DNA of 64,000 nt, taken from assembly GCF_030408755.1 (NCBI RefSeq), contig NZ_CP047209.1:2852001-2916000 (forward strand), given 5' to 3'. The translations under genes and the position numbers were made by a program. Of the stretch, positions 6,640-16,334 are shown piece by piece. Under the pieces are notes generated by a model. The model saw nothing but the letters and a program-made list of their open reading frames with translations. It was not told where the DNA came from and searched no databases. Every line of letters begins with the position of its first letter. The first letter of the stretch is position 1. The DNA is from Corynebacterium felinum. Its GTDB lineage: Bacteria > Actinomycetota > Actinomycetes > Mycobacteriales > Mycobacteriaceae.

Positions 6640-9600
6640 TTAGCTTTGACCTCGTCGTAGAGTTACTGCACCAGCAGCAACAAGTGCAAGGCCAATGGCA
6701 ATGATCCACAACAGTGATTCATCGACACCGGTCTGTGCCAACTGTTTCGCTTCACCAGGTTTGTTCTGTGGCTGTTCGCCCTTCGCAAGACCCTTCTTCG
6801 GCATTCCCTTCTGCGGTGTTTCCACCTGAGGATCCACCGATGGTGCTGGTGGTTCGTGCTTCGGAATGAAAGGCACCACAATCAGTGGGATGAGCGGAAT
6901 CAGGATTGGAATCCATGGAATGTACGTGTTCACCGCGGTGGCGGTGGCCACTGGCACATCTTCAGTAATCGTGAACACGATTTCTTCAGGTGCTTGAAGT
7001 ACGAATCCGAAACGCTCGGCGTCTTCAACGTTCTCGCGAACACGACACTGCGTACCGAAAGGCAGCTTCATGCCGGATTCAACCGTGATGCCATCGCCCT
7101 TCGCCTTTAACTGGCCGGTGATAGCCTCGGCAGCGTCAGGATGCTTACAGGTGTAGTCGAAGGTGAAGGTTTCATTGCTGAACCAAGGCCAACCCTTGAC
7201 ATTCTTCACCACACCGAAGGTTCCTTCTTCGCGGGTGTAACGGTTCTCCGCTACAACCTCAGCTGGATTCTCACCTGCAGCCACCACAACCTTCAACGGC
7301 GCAAGACCGCTGTGGGTAAATCCTGCTACCGCGGCGGAATCTTTACGCTCGACCAAAGTACACGCAGTACCAATTGGGTAGGTCTTGGGCGATGCTACCG
7401 CTTCGCCACCAGCTTTCACCCGGATCTCCCCACCTTCTGCAAACGCACCTTCGTACGCAGGCGTGCAGGTGTAGTCGAAGATGAAGTCGCGCTCAGCGAT
7501 TCGCTCGGCAAGCACAGTGTTGTCGAGAGCAGCAGATGCGATCTTCTTTACCATAAACGGTGCTTGAACTGGCGCGTATGTGTTGGTGACGTCCACGGTG
7601 ATCACCGCATCTGGTGCTGACTTATCCACCCGGAAGGTGGCGGTAGCACCCTGCACCACCGCATCGTTGATGCGGATAGTGGTTGTTGGGATGGTGTGTG
7701 CTACCTCCGCAGCTTTCTCAGTGATGGTGCAGTCACCGGTAGGGATATTCGCTACCTGCTTCTTCTCACCATGTTTCAGCGTGAAGGTTTCGGTCACACC
7801 ATCAGCACAGGTGTAGGTGAACTCGAAAGCCTTGTCTTGAGCCAGCACGGCCGCGTTGCCGTCGACACGCTTAGTCACCGTGAACCCACCCTTGTCGCGG
7901 GTATAACGGTTGACAGCGCGAACCTCTGCTGGGGCTGCGCCTGCTGTCACCTCAACGGTTAGTGGGCGCACGGCTTCCAGTGCGAAGCCTGCAACCTGGG
8001 CACCGGCGGTCTTTTCCACCAAGGTGCAGCTCGTGCCGATCGGGTACTGCTTGGCAGAAATCGCCGCGTCGCCGTTCGGCTTCACGCTGATCTCGCCACC
8101 TTCGGCATAGGCACCTTCATATGCTGGGGTGCAGGTGTAGTCGAAGACAATGTTTCGATCACCTAAACCTTGTGCAAGCAGCTGCTGATTCTCATCAGCG
8201 GTGGCGGTTTTGAGCACCTTGAACGGTGCAACGTCAGCCACATAGTTGTTGATGGCGGCAATCTTGATGGTGTTCGCCGGATCGCGCTGATCCTTTGTCA
8301 CCTCAAAACGCACTTGGTTCGTCTCGGTGAATTCGCCTTCGTTGACCTGCATTGTGGTCGTTACTGCCGCGTTATCCACCTTGGTGTTTTCTTCGGTGAC
8401 CACACAGGTACCGGTGGGTACCTCAGTCACAGACTTCGACTCACCATTCTTCAGAGTCACCGTGCCAGTGAAATTATCAGCACATTCGTAGCGGAAGGTG
8501 AAGGTCTTATCTTTCACCAACGCTGCGGCATTGCCGGTCACCATCTTCGCAACCTTAAACCCACCCTTATCGCGGGTATAGGCGTTGGTGACAGTCACGT
8601 TGACAACCTGATCTTTATCGTTGATGGTCACGGTCTGCTGATCGAAGCTTGGTACATGAGTAAAGCCTGCGCGTGGCGCTGGTTCTTCACTCAACGAGCA
8701 CACATAGCCAGTTGGGATATCTGCATATTCCACGGCGGTACCGTCACCGCTGAGATCAAGTCGGTGTGGTTGGTCGCTGAGTTTGTGTGCAGTAACTGGG
8801 TCAACACATTCGACGAGAACACCAAAGCGTGCGTCGGCTGTGCTCTCTTTCGTGCCGTCAACGGTGACGACCTTCTTCACAGCAATCTTGCCCATGTCGC
8901 GGCTGTAGTTGTTGGTCACTTCCATGCGTGCCGTTTCTACTGTTGCCGGATCGTGGGCGGTGACCACAGTTTTCGCCTGGTTGCTGTACACAGGTTCAGC
9001 GAGGCTAAAGCCTGCCACCTGAATGTTATTATCCACCTTTTCGCGCAGCTCACAGGTTGCACCCAGAGGCAGCGCAGGGCTGGTTACTTCCCCACCGTTG
9101 GCCACGTTCAGCTCACCGGTGAGATCAAAACCTGGGCGGTCGTGTGGATCAGTACAGGTGTAGCTGATGGTGAAGGCAGCTGGGATTTTCTCATCCGGCA
9201 AACCATTCACGCGCTTGGTCACTTTGAAGGTGCCTGTTTCTACGCTGTAGGTGTTGGTCACCACAGCCTTTGCTGGCATATCTTCCGGTGCGGTTTCTGG
9301 GTCGGCGGCAGTGGCCACTGTTGCGTGGTCAAAAGCTGGCTCTGCGCGCAGATAACCTGGGACATCAATGTGTCCCTTTTCACCCGCAGGTACATTCACA
9401 CGTTCAGCGAATGCACATTCAATGCCACGTGGCAGTTCTGGGGAGGTTTTTTCTTCCCCAGCAGCCAGCTCGATCGTACCGCTGAGTACATCATCAAAGC
9501 CTGGGCGTTTGAGATCGTCAACGCAGACGTAATCGATGAGGAATACCGCAGGAGTTTTCTCCTGAGGTAGCCCCACAACATTCTTGCGCACCTTAAACCT

Positions 9601-12600
9601 GCCAGTCTCAGGATTATAGGTATTTGTAACAGCGATGGTTAGGCCGTTGTCACCAACAGTTGCTGGATCGGTTGGCGCAATTGGCTGTTGCAATGCATAG
9701 CCATTACGTTCAGCGCCTTGTTCGCCAATAACAGCACACGTAGTACCAATTTCGAACAGGCCAACTGTTGTTTCGCCACCAGCTGGAACCTCAACATTGC
9801 CTTCAGCTGGTACAACTTGTCCTTCAGCGTTGACGCCATCGGCCGAGCAGCGGTAAGTAACTGTGAAGGTGTCTTGGCCCTGAGAACCATTGGCATTCAG
9901 AGTCTTCGAGACCTTAAACGGCTGCCGTGGTAACACAAAACCGCCATCTACAGTCAAGTTCTCAATTCCACGCGCTGAACGAACAATCTCATCCTTCGGA
10001 AGTACGACTGGTTGCGAAGCACCTGTTGCCTTATCGGCGTTAGAGTCTTCCGCATTGGCTAGATCTGCACCGGTATTGGTGAATTCATATCCAGCTGGTT
10101 TGCCGAACGTAACTGTATAACCTGCAGCATCAGATGAACGAAGATTCTCAAATACGTAGCGACCTTGATCATTTGTGGTGGTCTCTACATTGACAGGATT
10201 GCCAAGATCGTCCGTACCTGTCAAAGTCACACGAACATTACCAATAGCTGGTTCGCCTTGAGTTTGCAGGCCATCCTTGTTCTCATCAATCCACGTGTAG
10301 TCACCAATCTTGGAACCAACGGCAACTTCAGCGCGACGAATTGGGCCGAGCGGATCTAGAGAACCAGCCTTAATCGAAACTTGGTTGACGTACAGATCGC
10401 CATTCTTGTTGCCTTTGGCAATCATGTCTACATCGAATTCGATTGGTTCCTTAGGCTCCCATACGCCATCACGTTTTGCACGTACGCCCGTAACTTCAGC
10501 CAGGTTGGCGGGGCACTCACCTTGACCACTATCCAGAGCACCAATCTGTCCATTCTCAAATGAACACCATGGAGTATCGCCCTGCGCAACTGGGTTATGT
10601 GGCACTGTCTGCGACTTAGTAACAAAGAAACGCAATGGTTGTCCAGCTTTTTCGTGTCCCAGACGCGGAGTGACAGATGCGAACTCGAAAGTTCCCGAGT
10701 ACTTAGTCTGCTGGTCCCCTGATCCAACGTTGTTTCGAGGAAGAACGTCGATAATATCGAAATTATTGACTTGAACATCTGTTGCAACATTGTTCAACGC
10801 ACGCACGCGCCAAACGTTGTGCTCAAAGTTCTGCTGATCAGGACGGTTAACTTGAACCACTGGGGTCAACGCTTGCTTAGACAACTTAATGCCCGCTGGA
10901 TTTGTGATCTGAATTTCCGCAACATCGGTTCGCTTCGAAAGCTTGGTTGCGTCTCCTTGAGCCCAGACTTGTGCCGTGTTTTGGAAGACACCGGAATCTG
11001 CATCATCACGAACCATAGCCTTAAAAATGATTGGCTCAACGGCCTCGTTAATCTGGTGGTTTTTGAAGATCCAGCGCAGATAGGTCTCATTTGGCTTACA
11101 AGCACGTAGTACGTTGTCTTTTTCACCTGGGAATAAAGACAAGTTCAACTTCGCATCATCAGGCGTTGAACCCTTTTGCACCACAGCTGGTGCAGGCTGT
11201 GCATCAACGAAATCTTGCGACGCAGGTAGACAGTCTTCCACCCACAAGTCCTTAGTGTTGCCTTGCACCGTTACTGGCGAGGTCAAAGTTGGTTCTAGTT
11301 TGTAACGTACTTCATCACCGTTGGTTACAGCCGGCGGAACTTTACCGAATTGGTCAGAATTCCCCTTGACCACAGTCTTTCGGAGGGAAGTCTGAACATC
11401 GGTGAAGATCAGGCGGTCACCGCTATCGCCTTGGTGAGCATTTTCGGTGTACTTGGATGCAGTCGACTGATTAGGCGCAGCCAAAGCAGCTGCCAAATCG
11501 AGTTCCTTGCCAGGCGCATCTTTAACTGACATGTAGTTAGGAATAAGGTCTCCTGACTCCATGCCTGAATCTGCAACCTGTTGAAGAATGGAAACTGCTG
11601 CGCGGACACCTTCACCTACCTGTCGGTCAATTGCAACTGGCTCCGGCATTACTAGGTGAATGCGAACACGTCCAACACCGGTGAAAATACCCTGTGCTTG
11701 CTTGGTTGCATCGTTTCCAGGAACCTGCTCTGGTGAGTCATACCACTGAATACTATCGTCGTAACACAGTGATCCTGCTCCCGTTGCTCCTGGTTCCGCC
11801 GCATATTGAACTTTTAGTTCCGGAACCTGTGACTTAGTAGTCGCGTACTGGACTTTGTTTCCATTCAACACATTGTTGTAACCGGAAATCCAGACGGCTT
11901 CGCCACCTGATGGAATGCGTTGAAGATGAGCACTAACATCAGTCGATGCTGGTACTTCACGCTTTTTAAGGTGAAGTTTGTTCTTATCCCAAGAGTCACA
12001 CGCTAAAAGGGTGATCTTACCTGGATTGTCCGGCTTCGTTCCTACAATTTCAAGCTGGGAAAGCACTTCCTGATTTGCGGCAACAGTAATACCACCACTA
12101 CCGAGGACGGCACCACCGGTGGGACCTTCACCACGGATCGAGTGTCCAGGATTAAACTCAGCTGCCGACATGTTCCCTTGGGTTCCAGGAACACCAGTAA
12201 AGCGTTTGTTAATCAAAGTACCGAAAGAAACGTTAGGTGTAGAGTTTCGGTAATCGTTTCCTGAGGGATTCGCATCTGGATGGTTTGTATCACTAGATGT
12301 AAAACCATTGAGGTTGAGATCACTTACCGAAGTATGCGATTTCAAAGTAGTAGTTACGCCCTTAGTGATACCAAATTCTTGGATCGTTACACTAGGAACG
12401 TAGAACTTAAATGCCTGGGAAACAGCATAAGCACGGTTATCAGGAATAGCTGAACCGGAATTGTAGTTCTTTGATGGGATGCTGCGTAAAGACATATCCG
12501 CGCCAGAAATAACTACATCGATCGGCTGTGTAATCGGATTGGCCCCAGCAAAATTACGATCAAACGCAACACCGTTAAACTTAAAGTTGCCGCTGTTCAC

Positions 12601-13758
12601 GACGGAATTGCCCGCGTTTGATGGCGACTGAAAACCGATACGAGGTCCGGGCACGTTGTGATAATAATCCTCAAAATATGCACGGGGGGCATACTTTTCT
12701 GGGTTATCGAGTATCTTCTGAATCTTCGCTTCAGCTTCCTGTTCAGCCTGGGCACGGTACTTCGCACCCGTGCTATCAGGCTGCGGATCCTTGGCCTTCA
12801 GCGCTTCAATTCCATCCTCGACCATTCCATTGTAGTAAAGACTACGAGGATCGATCTTAAGCTTCATTGAAACATCGCCCACAGCCGGCATAACGCCCTT
12901 GCCCCCCTGAGCAGAAGACATCAAAATGTGGTGAATCTGAACTTTACAAGCCTTATTCTTATCCCACGGACATGGCTCAGTAGCGGGGCCATACATATAG
13001 CCAGTACTCGGCTTAGTTGCAGGCTGCACACCATTCAGAGATACATCCCACGCAGGGCGTGCTGAAGTTACAGCTACTGGCAACTGATCAGAAGGAACAG
13101 TTTTAGATTCTTGACCTGCAGCTTCAACAGATACTGAAACAGGTTTAAAGCTGACAGCATTACCAAAATAGTTTGTCACGACTGCCGTAACAGGAAATGT
13201 GTAAGCCTGGCTCTGGAGGGAACCAAGATTACAAATCAGCTCCTGCTCTTCTAACTGTTGAATTGAATCACCAGTAGTCGGAAGTGCAGGAACAGTCAGA
13301 CTTGGGGGAACGATCTGTGATCCAGCCTTACAAAAGCCTGGAACCTCTTTGATCTCGATACCCTTTGGAAACTTGATCCGTGTCGTTGTCTCTGTTGGGG
13401 AGTCGACATTTACATTGACGTTCAAATCGTACGTCAACGTGTCATTAACTCGCACAATATTGTTTGTTGCTGAGCTGTCGTGTCCAGCTTCATCATCCGC
13501 ATCAAAAGACTGTGTACCAGTCGTTCTAATGGCCATAGATACTGTCAAGCCAGGTGCTAATGATGTGTCAGAATAGGTCTCCAACCGCATTACGGATGAC
13601 TCATCCTCTGTGCCAGCCGTCGAAGCTGGCACACTTGGAGAAACCTCTTCAGTACCCGTTTGAGCCTGAACTACTGGGGTAACACTTGCAAACAAGCTCG
13701 ACACAGCAAGAACCGTCAGCGCTGTATGAACGCCGGTTCTCCTGAATCTTCTCTTCAC
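6640..13758 (-). CDS. Giant cell-wall-anchored adhesin with nine DUF5979-like modules
   Basis: 2372 residues from a GTG at 13758, chosen because AAGGAG lies five bases upstream. A signal peptide ends near VVQAQTG. The N-terminal ~1100 residues form a large head with a Cys-rich opening region; an SdrD B-like module (GDYTWIDENKDGLQTQGEPA) follows near residue 1160. Residues ~1277-2275 are nine Ig-like DUF5979 modules of the type TFKVTKRVNGLP...FTISYTCTDP...TNTYS. The end has a Pro/Lys stretch, sorting motif LAQTG at residue 2340 (bases 6727-6741), a hydrophobic helix and LRRGQS. It should be linked to peptidoglycan by a sortase; none is encoded here. Modules 5-6 and 7-8 are duplicate pairs. The N-terminal half looks more AT-rich than the repeats, suggesting mosaic origin. 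Confidence 0.9.
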   Translation of the reverse strand: MKRRFRRTGVHTALTVLAVSSLFASVTPVVQAQTGTEEVSPSVPASTAGTEDESSVMRLETYSDTSLAPGLTVSMAIRTTGTQSFDADDEAGHDSSATNNIVRVNDTLTYDLNVNVNVDSPTETTTRIKFPKGIEIKEVPGFCKAGSQIVPPSLTVPALPTTGDSIQQLEEQELICNLGSLQSQAYTFPVTAVVTNYFGNAVSFKPVSVSVEAAGQESKTVPSDQLPVAVTSARPAWDVSLNGVQPATKPSTGYMYGPATEPCPWDKNKACKVQIHHILMSSAQGGKGVMPAVGDVSMKLKIDPRSLYYNGMVEDGIEALKAKDPQPDSTGAKYRAQAEQEAEAKIQKILDNPEKYAPRAYFEDYYHNVPGPRIGFQSPSNAGNSVVNSGNFKFNGVAFDRNFAGANPITQPIDVVISGADMSLRSIPSKNYNSGSAIPDNRAYAVSQAFKFYVPSVTIQEFGITKGVTTTLKSHTSVSDLNLNGFTSSDTNHPDANPSGNDYRNSTPNVSFGTLINKRFTGVPGTQGNMSAAEFNPGHSIRGEGPTGGAVLGSGGITVAANQEVLSQLEIVGTKPDNPGKITLLACDSWDKNKLHLKKREVPASTDVSAHLQRIPSGGEAVWISGYNNVLNGNKVQYATTKSQVPELKVQYAAEPGATGAGSLCYDDSIQWYDSPEQVPGNDATKQAQGIFTGVGRVRIHLVMPEPVAIDRQVGEGVRAAVSILQQVADSGMESGDLIPNYMSVKDAPGKELDLAAALAAPNQSTASKYTENAHQGDSGDRLIFTDVQTSLRKTVVKGNSDQFGKVPPAVTNGDEVRYKLEPTLTSPVTVQGNTKDLWVEDCLPASQDFVDAQPAPAVVQKGSTPDDAKLNLSLFPGEKDNVLRACKPNETYLRWIFKNHQINEAVEPIIFKAMVRDDADSGVFQNTAQVWAQGDATKLSKRTDVAEIQITNPAGIKLSKQALTPVVQVNRPDQQNFEHNVWRVRALNNVATDVQVNNFDIIDVLPRNNVGSGDQQTKYSGTFEFASVTPRLGHEKAGQPLRFFVTKSQTVPHNPVAQGDTPWCSFENGQIGALDSGQGECPANLAEVTGVRAKRDGVWEPKEPIEFDVDMIAKGNKNGDLYVNQVSIKAGSLDPLGPIRRAEVAVGSKIGDYTWIDENKDGLQTQGEPAIGNVRVTLTGTDDLGNPVNVETTTNDQGRYVFENLRSSDAAGYTVTFGKPAGYEFTNTGADLANAEDSNADKATGASQPVVLPKDEIVRSARGIENLTVDGGFVLPRQPFKVSKTLNANGSQGQDTFTVTYRCSADGVNAEGQVVPAEGNVEVPAGGETTVGLFEIGTTCAVIGEQGAERNGYALQQPIAPTDPATVGDNGLTIAVTNTYNPETGRFKVRKNVVGLPQEKTPAVFLIDYVCVDDLKRPGFDDVLSGTIELAAGEEKTSPELPRGIECAFAERVNVPAGEKGHIDVPGYLRAEPAFDHATVATAADPETAPEDMPAKAVVTNTYSVETGTFKVTKRVNGLPDEKIPAAFTISYTCTDPHDRPGFDLTGELNVANGGEVTSPALPLGATCELREKVDNNIQVAGFSLAEPVYSNQAKTVVTAHDPATVETARMEVTNNYSRDMGKIAVKKVVTVDGTKESTADARFGVLVECVDPVTAHKLSDQPHRLDLSGDGTAVEYADIPTGYVCSLSEEPAPRAGFTHVPSFDQQTVTINDKDQVVNVTVTNAYTRDKGGFKVAKMVTGNAAALVKDKTFTFRYECADNFTGTVTLKNGESKSVTEVPTGTCVVTEENTKVDNAAVTTTMQVNEGEFTETNQVRFEVTKDQRDPANTIKIAAINNYVADVAPFKVLKTATADENQQLLAQGLGDRNIVFDYTCTPAYEGAYAEGGEISVKPNGDAAISAKQYPIGTSCTLVEKTAGAQVAGFALEAVRPLTVEVTAGAAPAEVRAVNRYTRDKGGFTVTKRVDGNAAVLAQDKAFEFTYTCADGVTETFTLKHGEKKQVANIPTGDCTITEKAAEVAHTIPTTTIRINDAVVQGATATFRVDKSAPDAVITVDVTNTYAPVQAPFMVKKIASAALDNTVLAERIAERDFIFDYTCTPAYEGAFAEGGEIRVKAGGEAVASPKTYPIGTACTLVERKDSAAVAGFTHSGLAPLKVVVAAGENPAEVVAENRYTREEGTFGVVKNVKGWPWFSNETFTFDYTCKHPDAAEAITGQLKAKGDGITVESGMKLPFGTQCRVRENVEDAERFGFVLQAPEEIVFTITEDVPVATATAVNTYIPWIPILIPLIPLIVVPFIPKHEPPAPSVDPQVETPQKGMPKKGLAKGEQPQNKPGEAKQLAQTGVDESLLWIIAIGLALVAAGAVTLRRGQS
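7221..8577 (-). repeat. Duplicated two-module block inside the adhesin gene
   Basis: Two blocks of about 675 bases lie head to tail. Each encodes a module starting GF.V.K.V.GNAA.L..DK and a second starting PF.V.K with CTPAYEGA(Y/F)AEGGEI. The pairs are much closer to each other than to modules 1-4 or 9, which indicates duplication of a two-module unit. Boundaries are approximate. Confidence 0.7.
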
Positions 13759-14349
13759 CAAATCTCCTTCGATGATCAAGTCAGAACTTTCGCTTGACTA
13801 TGTAAATGTGTGAAAAATAAGTGGTTGCATCAATTGCTATTGATACTCAATAGCTATTCTGACACTCTTCTCAAGAAGATAAAACCAATGGCCAAAGAAT
13901 CGCTACCCCCATACAATATTTTATAAACATGCTTTGACATGCGAGTTTAATAGAATCGTCTTACCACATAGTATGCTCAAGGTCCCCCAGGTACCCCACT
14001 TGAATATAAAAATTATTAAGTGAAATAGGGCCACCCTCACGGGAGTCCCATTGCACACAATCTCGTGACCTGCATGATTATCCCAGAATAGCCCCACCTC
14101 CCCAGTCTTCCTGTCAACCATTCAGGCAATTCGTTTAAATACAACCTTCCCTCCCAAATTTCTTACGCAAACATGATAAATACGTTCAAAAATACCCCCG
14201 TTCATTAAATTATCCATCATGTAGCTCTCATGCAGCACACAGGTAAGCTATCACGGTCAAAAAGTTCATGAGGTTTAACTGTCTGCTCAAATAATTCTGC
14301 CCTAAGCTCCACTTTCGGTCTTTAAGAACACCTCACCTTCACCAAAAAA
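13759..14349. other. Adhesin upstream region, 590 bp, no gene
   Basis: AT-rich DNA between the 3' edge of the group II intron and the adhesin start. Short frames exist but none looks like a protein. A perfect dyad, GCTATTGA-TAC-TCAATAGC at 13836-13854, lies about 80 bases before the adhesin start and is the one regulatory-looking element. No confident promoter hexamers were picked. Confidence 0.4.
13836..13854. promoter_or_regulatory. Palindromic operator candidate upstream of the adhesin gene
   Basis: Eight-base perfect arms GCTATTGA and TCAATAGC with a TAC spacer, 78 bases before the GTG of the adhesin. No T tract follows on either strand, so an operator is more likely than a terminator. 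The binding protein is unknown. Confidence 0.4.
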
Positions 14350-14423
14350 TCGAGTAGGGTGCCGGGTTTCCCGGCAGCCCTCTCACACCACCGTACGTGC
14401 GGTTCATCGCATACGGCGGTTCC

Positions 14424-15902
14424 TTACACCAATACAGAGTATTGACTGTGCTTATAGTTCCAATACGCCACGGCTGATACGAGGTTCTGGTCATTCCAAT
14501 ACGCATTAGTAAGCGTGGTTGTAAGCACCCACGAGCCAGCGATACGCCAGTAGGACTTACTGGTATTAGCCCACTCATAGGCCTTTTGTTTATCCACACC
14601 CAAGCGGCAGAGGTTCCGTATCCGCGTTCGGATACGTTTCCACTGCTTCCATACGCACATCCGCAGTCGACGACGAAGATGCTCATCCAGCCGGTTAAGA
14701 AACACCTTCGCATCCGCCAACGCGAAATAACCAAGCCATCCACGCAAATATTTGTTTAACCGGTCAATGCGATACTCCATCGACACCGACCACGATCTTG
14801 CCGTAAGCTCTTTCACTCGGGCTAAAACCCTCACCTTCGTGGCCTTAGTAAGTCGAAACCGATACTGATCACCACGAACCAGATAGAACCCATAGCCTAA
14901 AAGCTCCGCCTTAATCGCATGACAAATAGTGGACTTCTCCTGATTAACCCGCAGCTTTAACTTCCCCTCCAGAAACTTCCCAGACTGGGCAAGCGCACGC
15001 TGCGCAGCACGCTTGGAACGAACAAAGACCCGAATATCATCAGCATAACGAACAAACTTCGTGCCCTTAGATGCAAGATAATGATCAAAATCATCCAACA
15101 TGATATTGCTCAACAACGGCGATAACGGTGACCCCTGCGGAGTCCCTGCATCACTACACCGAACAACACCATCAGCCATAATCCCAGCGTTTAAATACGC
15201 CCGAATAAGCTTCAACACGCGCTTATCGTCAACCTTACGAGCCACCCTCGACATCAACATGTCGTGATTAACCGTGTCGAAATACTTCGACAAATCAACC
15301 TCAACAACCCACACATACCCCTCGTTAAGAAACCCACGTGCGGTCTTTAACGCCATATGTGCGCTACGTTGAGGCCTGAAACCAAAAGACACAGGCACAA
15401 ACCCCACATCAAAGATAGGCGTAAGTACCTGCGCGATCGCCTGACAAATCACACGATCAACAACAGTCGGAACACCAAGCATACGCCAACCACCCGAAGG
15501 CTTTAGGATCATCACCTCACGAACCGGCAACGGCTTATACGTTCCCGCGTCAAGACGCTCACGAATGCCACTCCAGTGTTCACGCAGATAAACGTCAATA
15601 TCCTCAACACCTACCCCGTCCACACCAGCAGCACCCTTATTCGTCTTAACCCGCTCTAATGCAGTGCGGAGATTGCCACCTGAAAAGACTTGATCCCACA
15701 GATCAGCACCCGCACCAGTTGACACTTCCCCTACATCGGCAGACACACAACTAAGCACACCATGGCTATCGTCGGGATTCACCCTATCCTCCCCATAATG
15801 CCCACACACACGTGGTTGGCAGCTTTCACCGTTATGCATAACTACAATCCAGGTTCCATACTCAACAATGTAAAGTTCAGTCCTTCCTCGCTCACCCACC
15901 AT
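14424..15902 (-). CDS. ltrA: Group II intron reverse transcriptase/maturase
   Basis: 492 residues. Reverse transcriptase blocks are present in order: LKPSGGWRMLGVPTVVDRV, FGFRPQRSAHMAL, VVEVDLSKYFDTVNHDML, GTPQGSPLSPLLSNIMLD and the catalytic FVRYADDIRVFV. The C-terminal region (YRIDRLNKYLRGWLGYFAL) matches the maturase X domain. No HNH endonuclease is seen, as expected for class C introns, which use terminators and single-stranded DNA. It should splice the intron and make cDNA at the target. No stop or frameshift, so it may be active. The exact start is uncertain; the first 70 residues are not conserved-looking. Confidence 0.92.
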   Translation of the reverse strand: MVGERGRTELYIVEYGTWIVVMHNGESCQPRVCGHYGEDRVNPDDSHGVLSCVSADVGEVSTGAGADLWDQVFSGGNLRTALERVKTNKGAAGVDGVGVEDIDVYLREHWSGIRERLDAGTYKPLPVREVMILKPSGGWRMLGVPTVVDRVICQAIAQVLTPIFDVGFVPVSFGFRPQRSAHMALKTARGFLNEGYVWVVEVDLSKYFDTVNHDMLMSRVARKVDDKRVLKLIRAYLNAGIMADGVVRCSDAGTPQGSPLSPLLSNIMLDDFDHYLASKGTKFVRYADDIRVFVRSKRAAQRALAQSGKFLEGKLKLRVNQEKSTICHAIKAELLGYGFYLVRGDQYRFRLTKATKVRVLARVKELTARSWSVSMEYRIDRLNKYLRGWLGYFALADAKVFLNRLDEHLRRRLRMCVWKQWKRIRTRIRNLCRLGVDKQKAYEWANTSKSYWRIAGSWVLTTTLTNAYWNDQNLVSAVAYWNYKHSQYSVLV

Positions 15903-16281
15903 AAGGGCTACCGCGGACCGCGGTGTCTCCCACGAGTACTATGACCTCGGCTGACTCCTACCACACCAACCCACAACAGGGCTTACCACACCTACTTGGC
16001 ACAGTCTGTGACAGGCCTCCCCGATTAAGAACATGCTCTTTCCTCCTACAACCGCCACATCTACACACTAACCACTTCGATGGAACGGGCTTCGACTTCT
16101 TCGGCAGCCTTACCCAGATCAGCGCGCCTTATATGTGATTCGTATACCTCGGTGCAGGATTTCGCTTGAAGCTTCCTCCCCACAACACCTCACGATGCTG
16201 CAGTTGCCATCAGCTACATAGTTAAACCACCTTCACTATCAGGGACTCACACCCTTAAGAACATGCCCATGTCGGGCGAAC
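15903..16281 (-). ncRNA. 5' ribozyme part of the group IIC intron (domains I-III)
   Basis: The 379 bases between the intron 5' end and the maturase frame carry structured intron RNA, including TTCTTAAGGGTGTGAGTCCCTG near 16250, which resembles the start of domain I in bacterial introns. Short plus-strand frames here are not protein-like. Confidence 0.7.
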
Positions 16282-16290
16282 CAACAAGAA

Positions 16291-16316
16291 AGCGGGCTGC
16301 AAAAACGCAACCCGCC
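16291..16316 (-). terminator. adhA terminator, target of the intron
   Basis: On the minus strand GCGGGTTGC and GCAGCCCGC pair (one mismatch) around TTTTT-G, followed by TTTCTTG before the intron begins at 16281. The hairpin starts 19 bases behind the adhA stop codon. Confidence 0.75.
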
Positions 16317-16334
16317 CTCTTCACTTACACCATG

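Larger units (their letters stand above)
14350..16281 (-). mobile_element. Group IIC intron, complete, inserted behind the adhA terminator
   Basis: Read on the minus strand it opens with GTTCGCCCGACATGGGC at 16281 and ends with CACCCTACTCGAT near 14350, total about 1.93 kb. Domain V lies at about 14386-14421, directly behind the maturase stop; the triad position reads CGC, typical of class C introns, where other classes have AGC. The 5' exon is the adhA terminator hairpin (16292-16315) followed by TTTCTTGTTG, and the 3' exon begins TTTTTTGG. Insertion just after a rho-independent terminator is the known habit of group IIC introns. Ends were placed by eye and may be off by one or two bases. 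Confidence 0.85.

Noticed and set aside
8170..9570. 466-codon plus-strand frame inside the adhesin gene
   Set aside because: Shadow of the repeat modules on the other strand; protein is not family-like and has no ribosome site.
14350..16281. Retron or diversity-generating element around the reverse transcriptase
   Set aside because: Domain V with CGC triad, intron 5' start and maturase domain identify a group II intron; no msr/msd or template repeat is seen.
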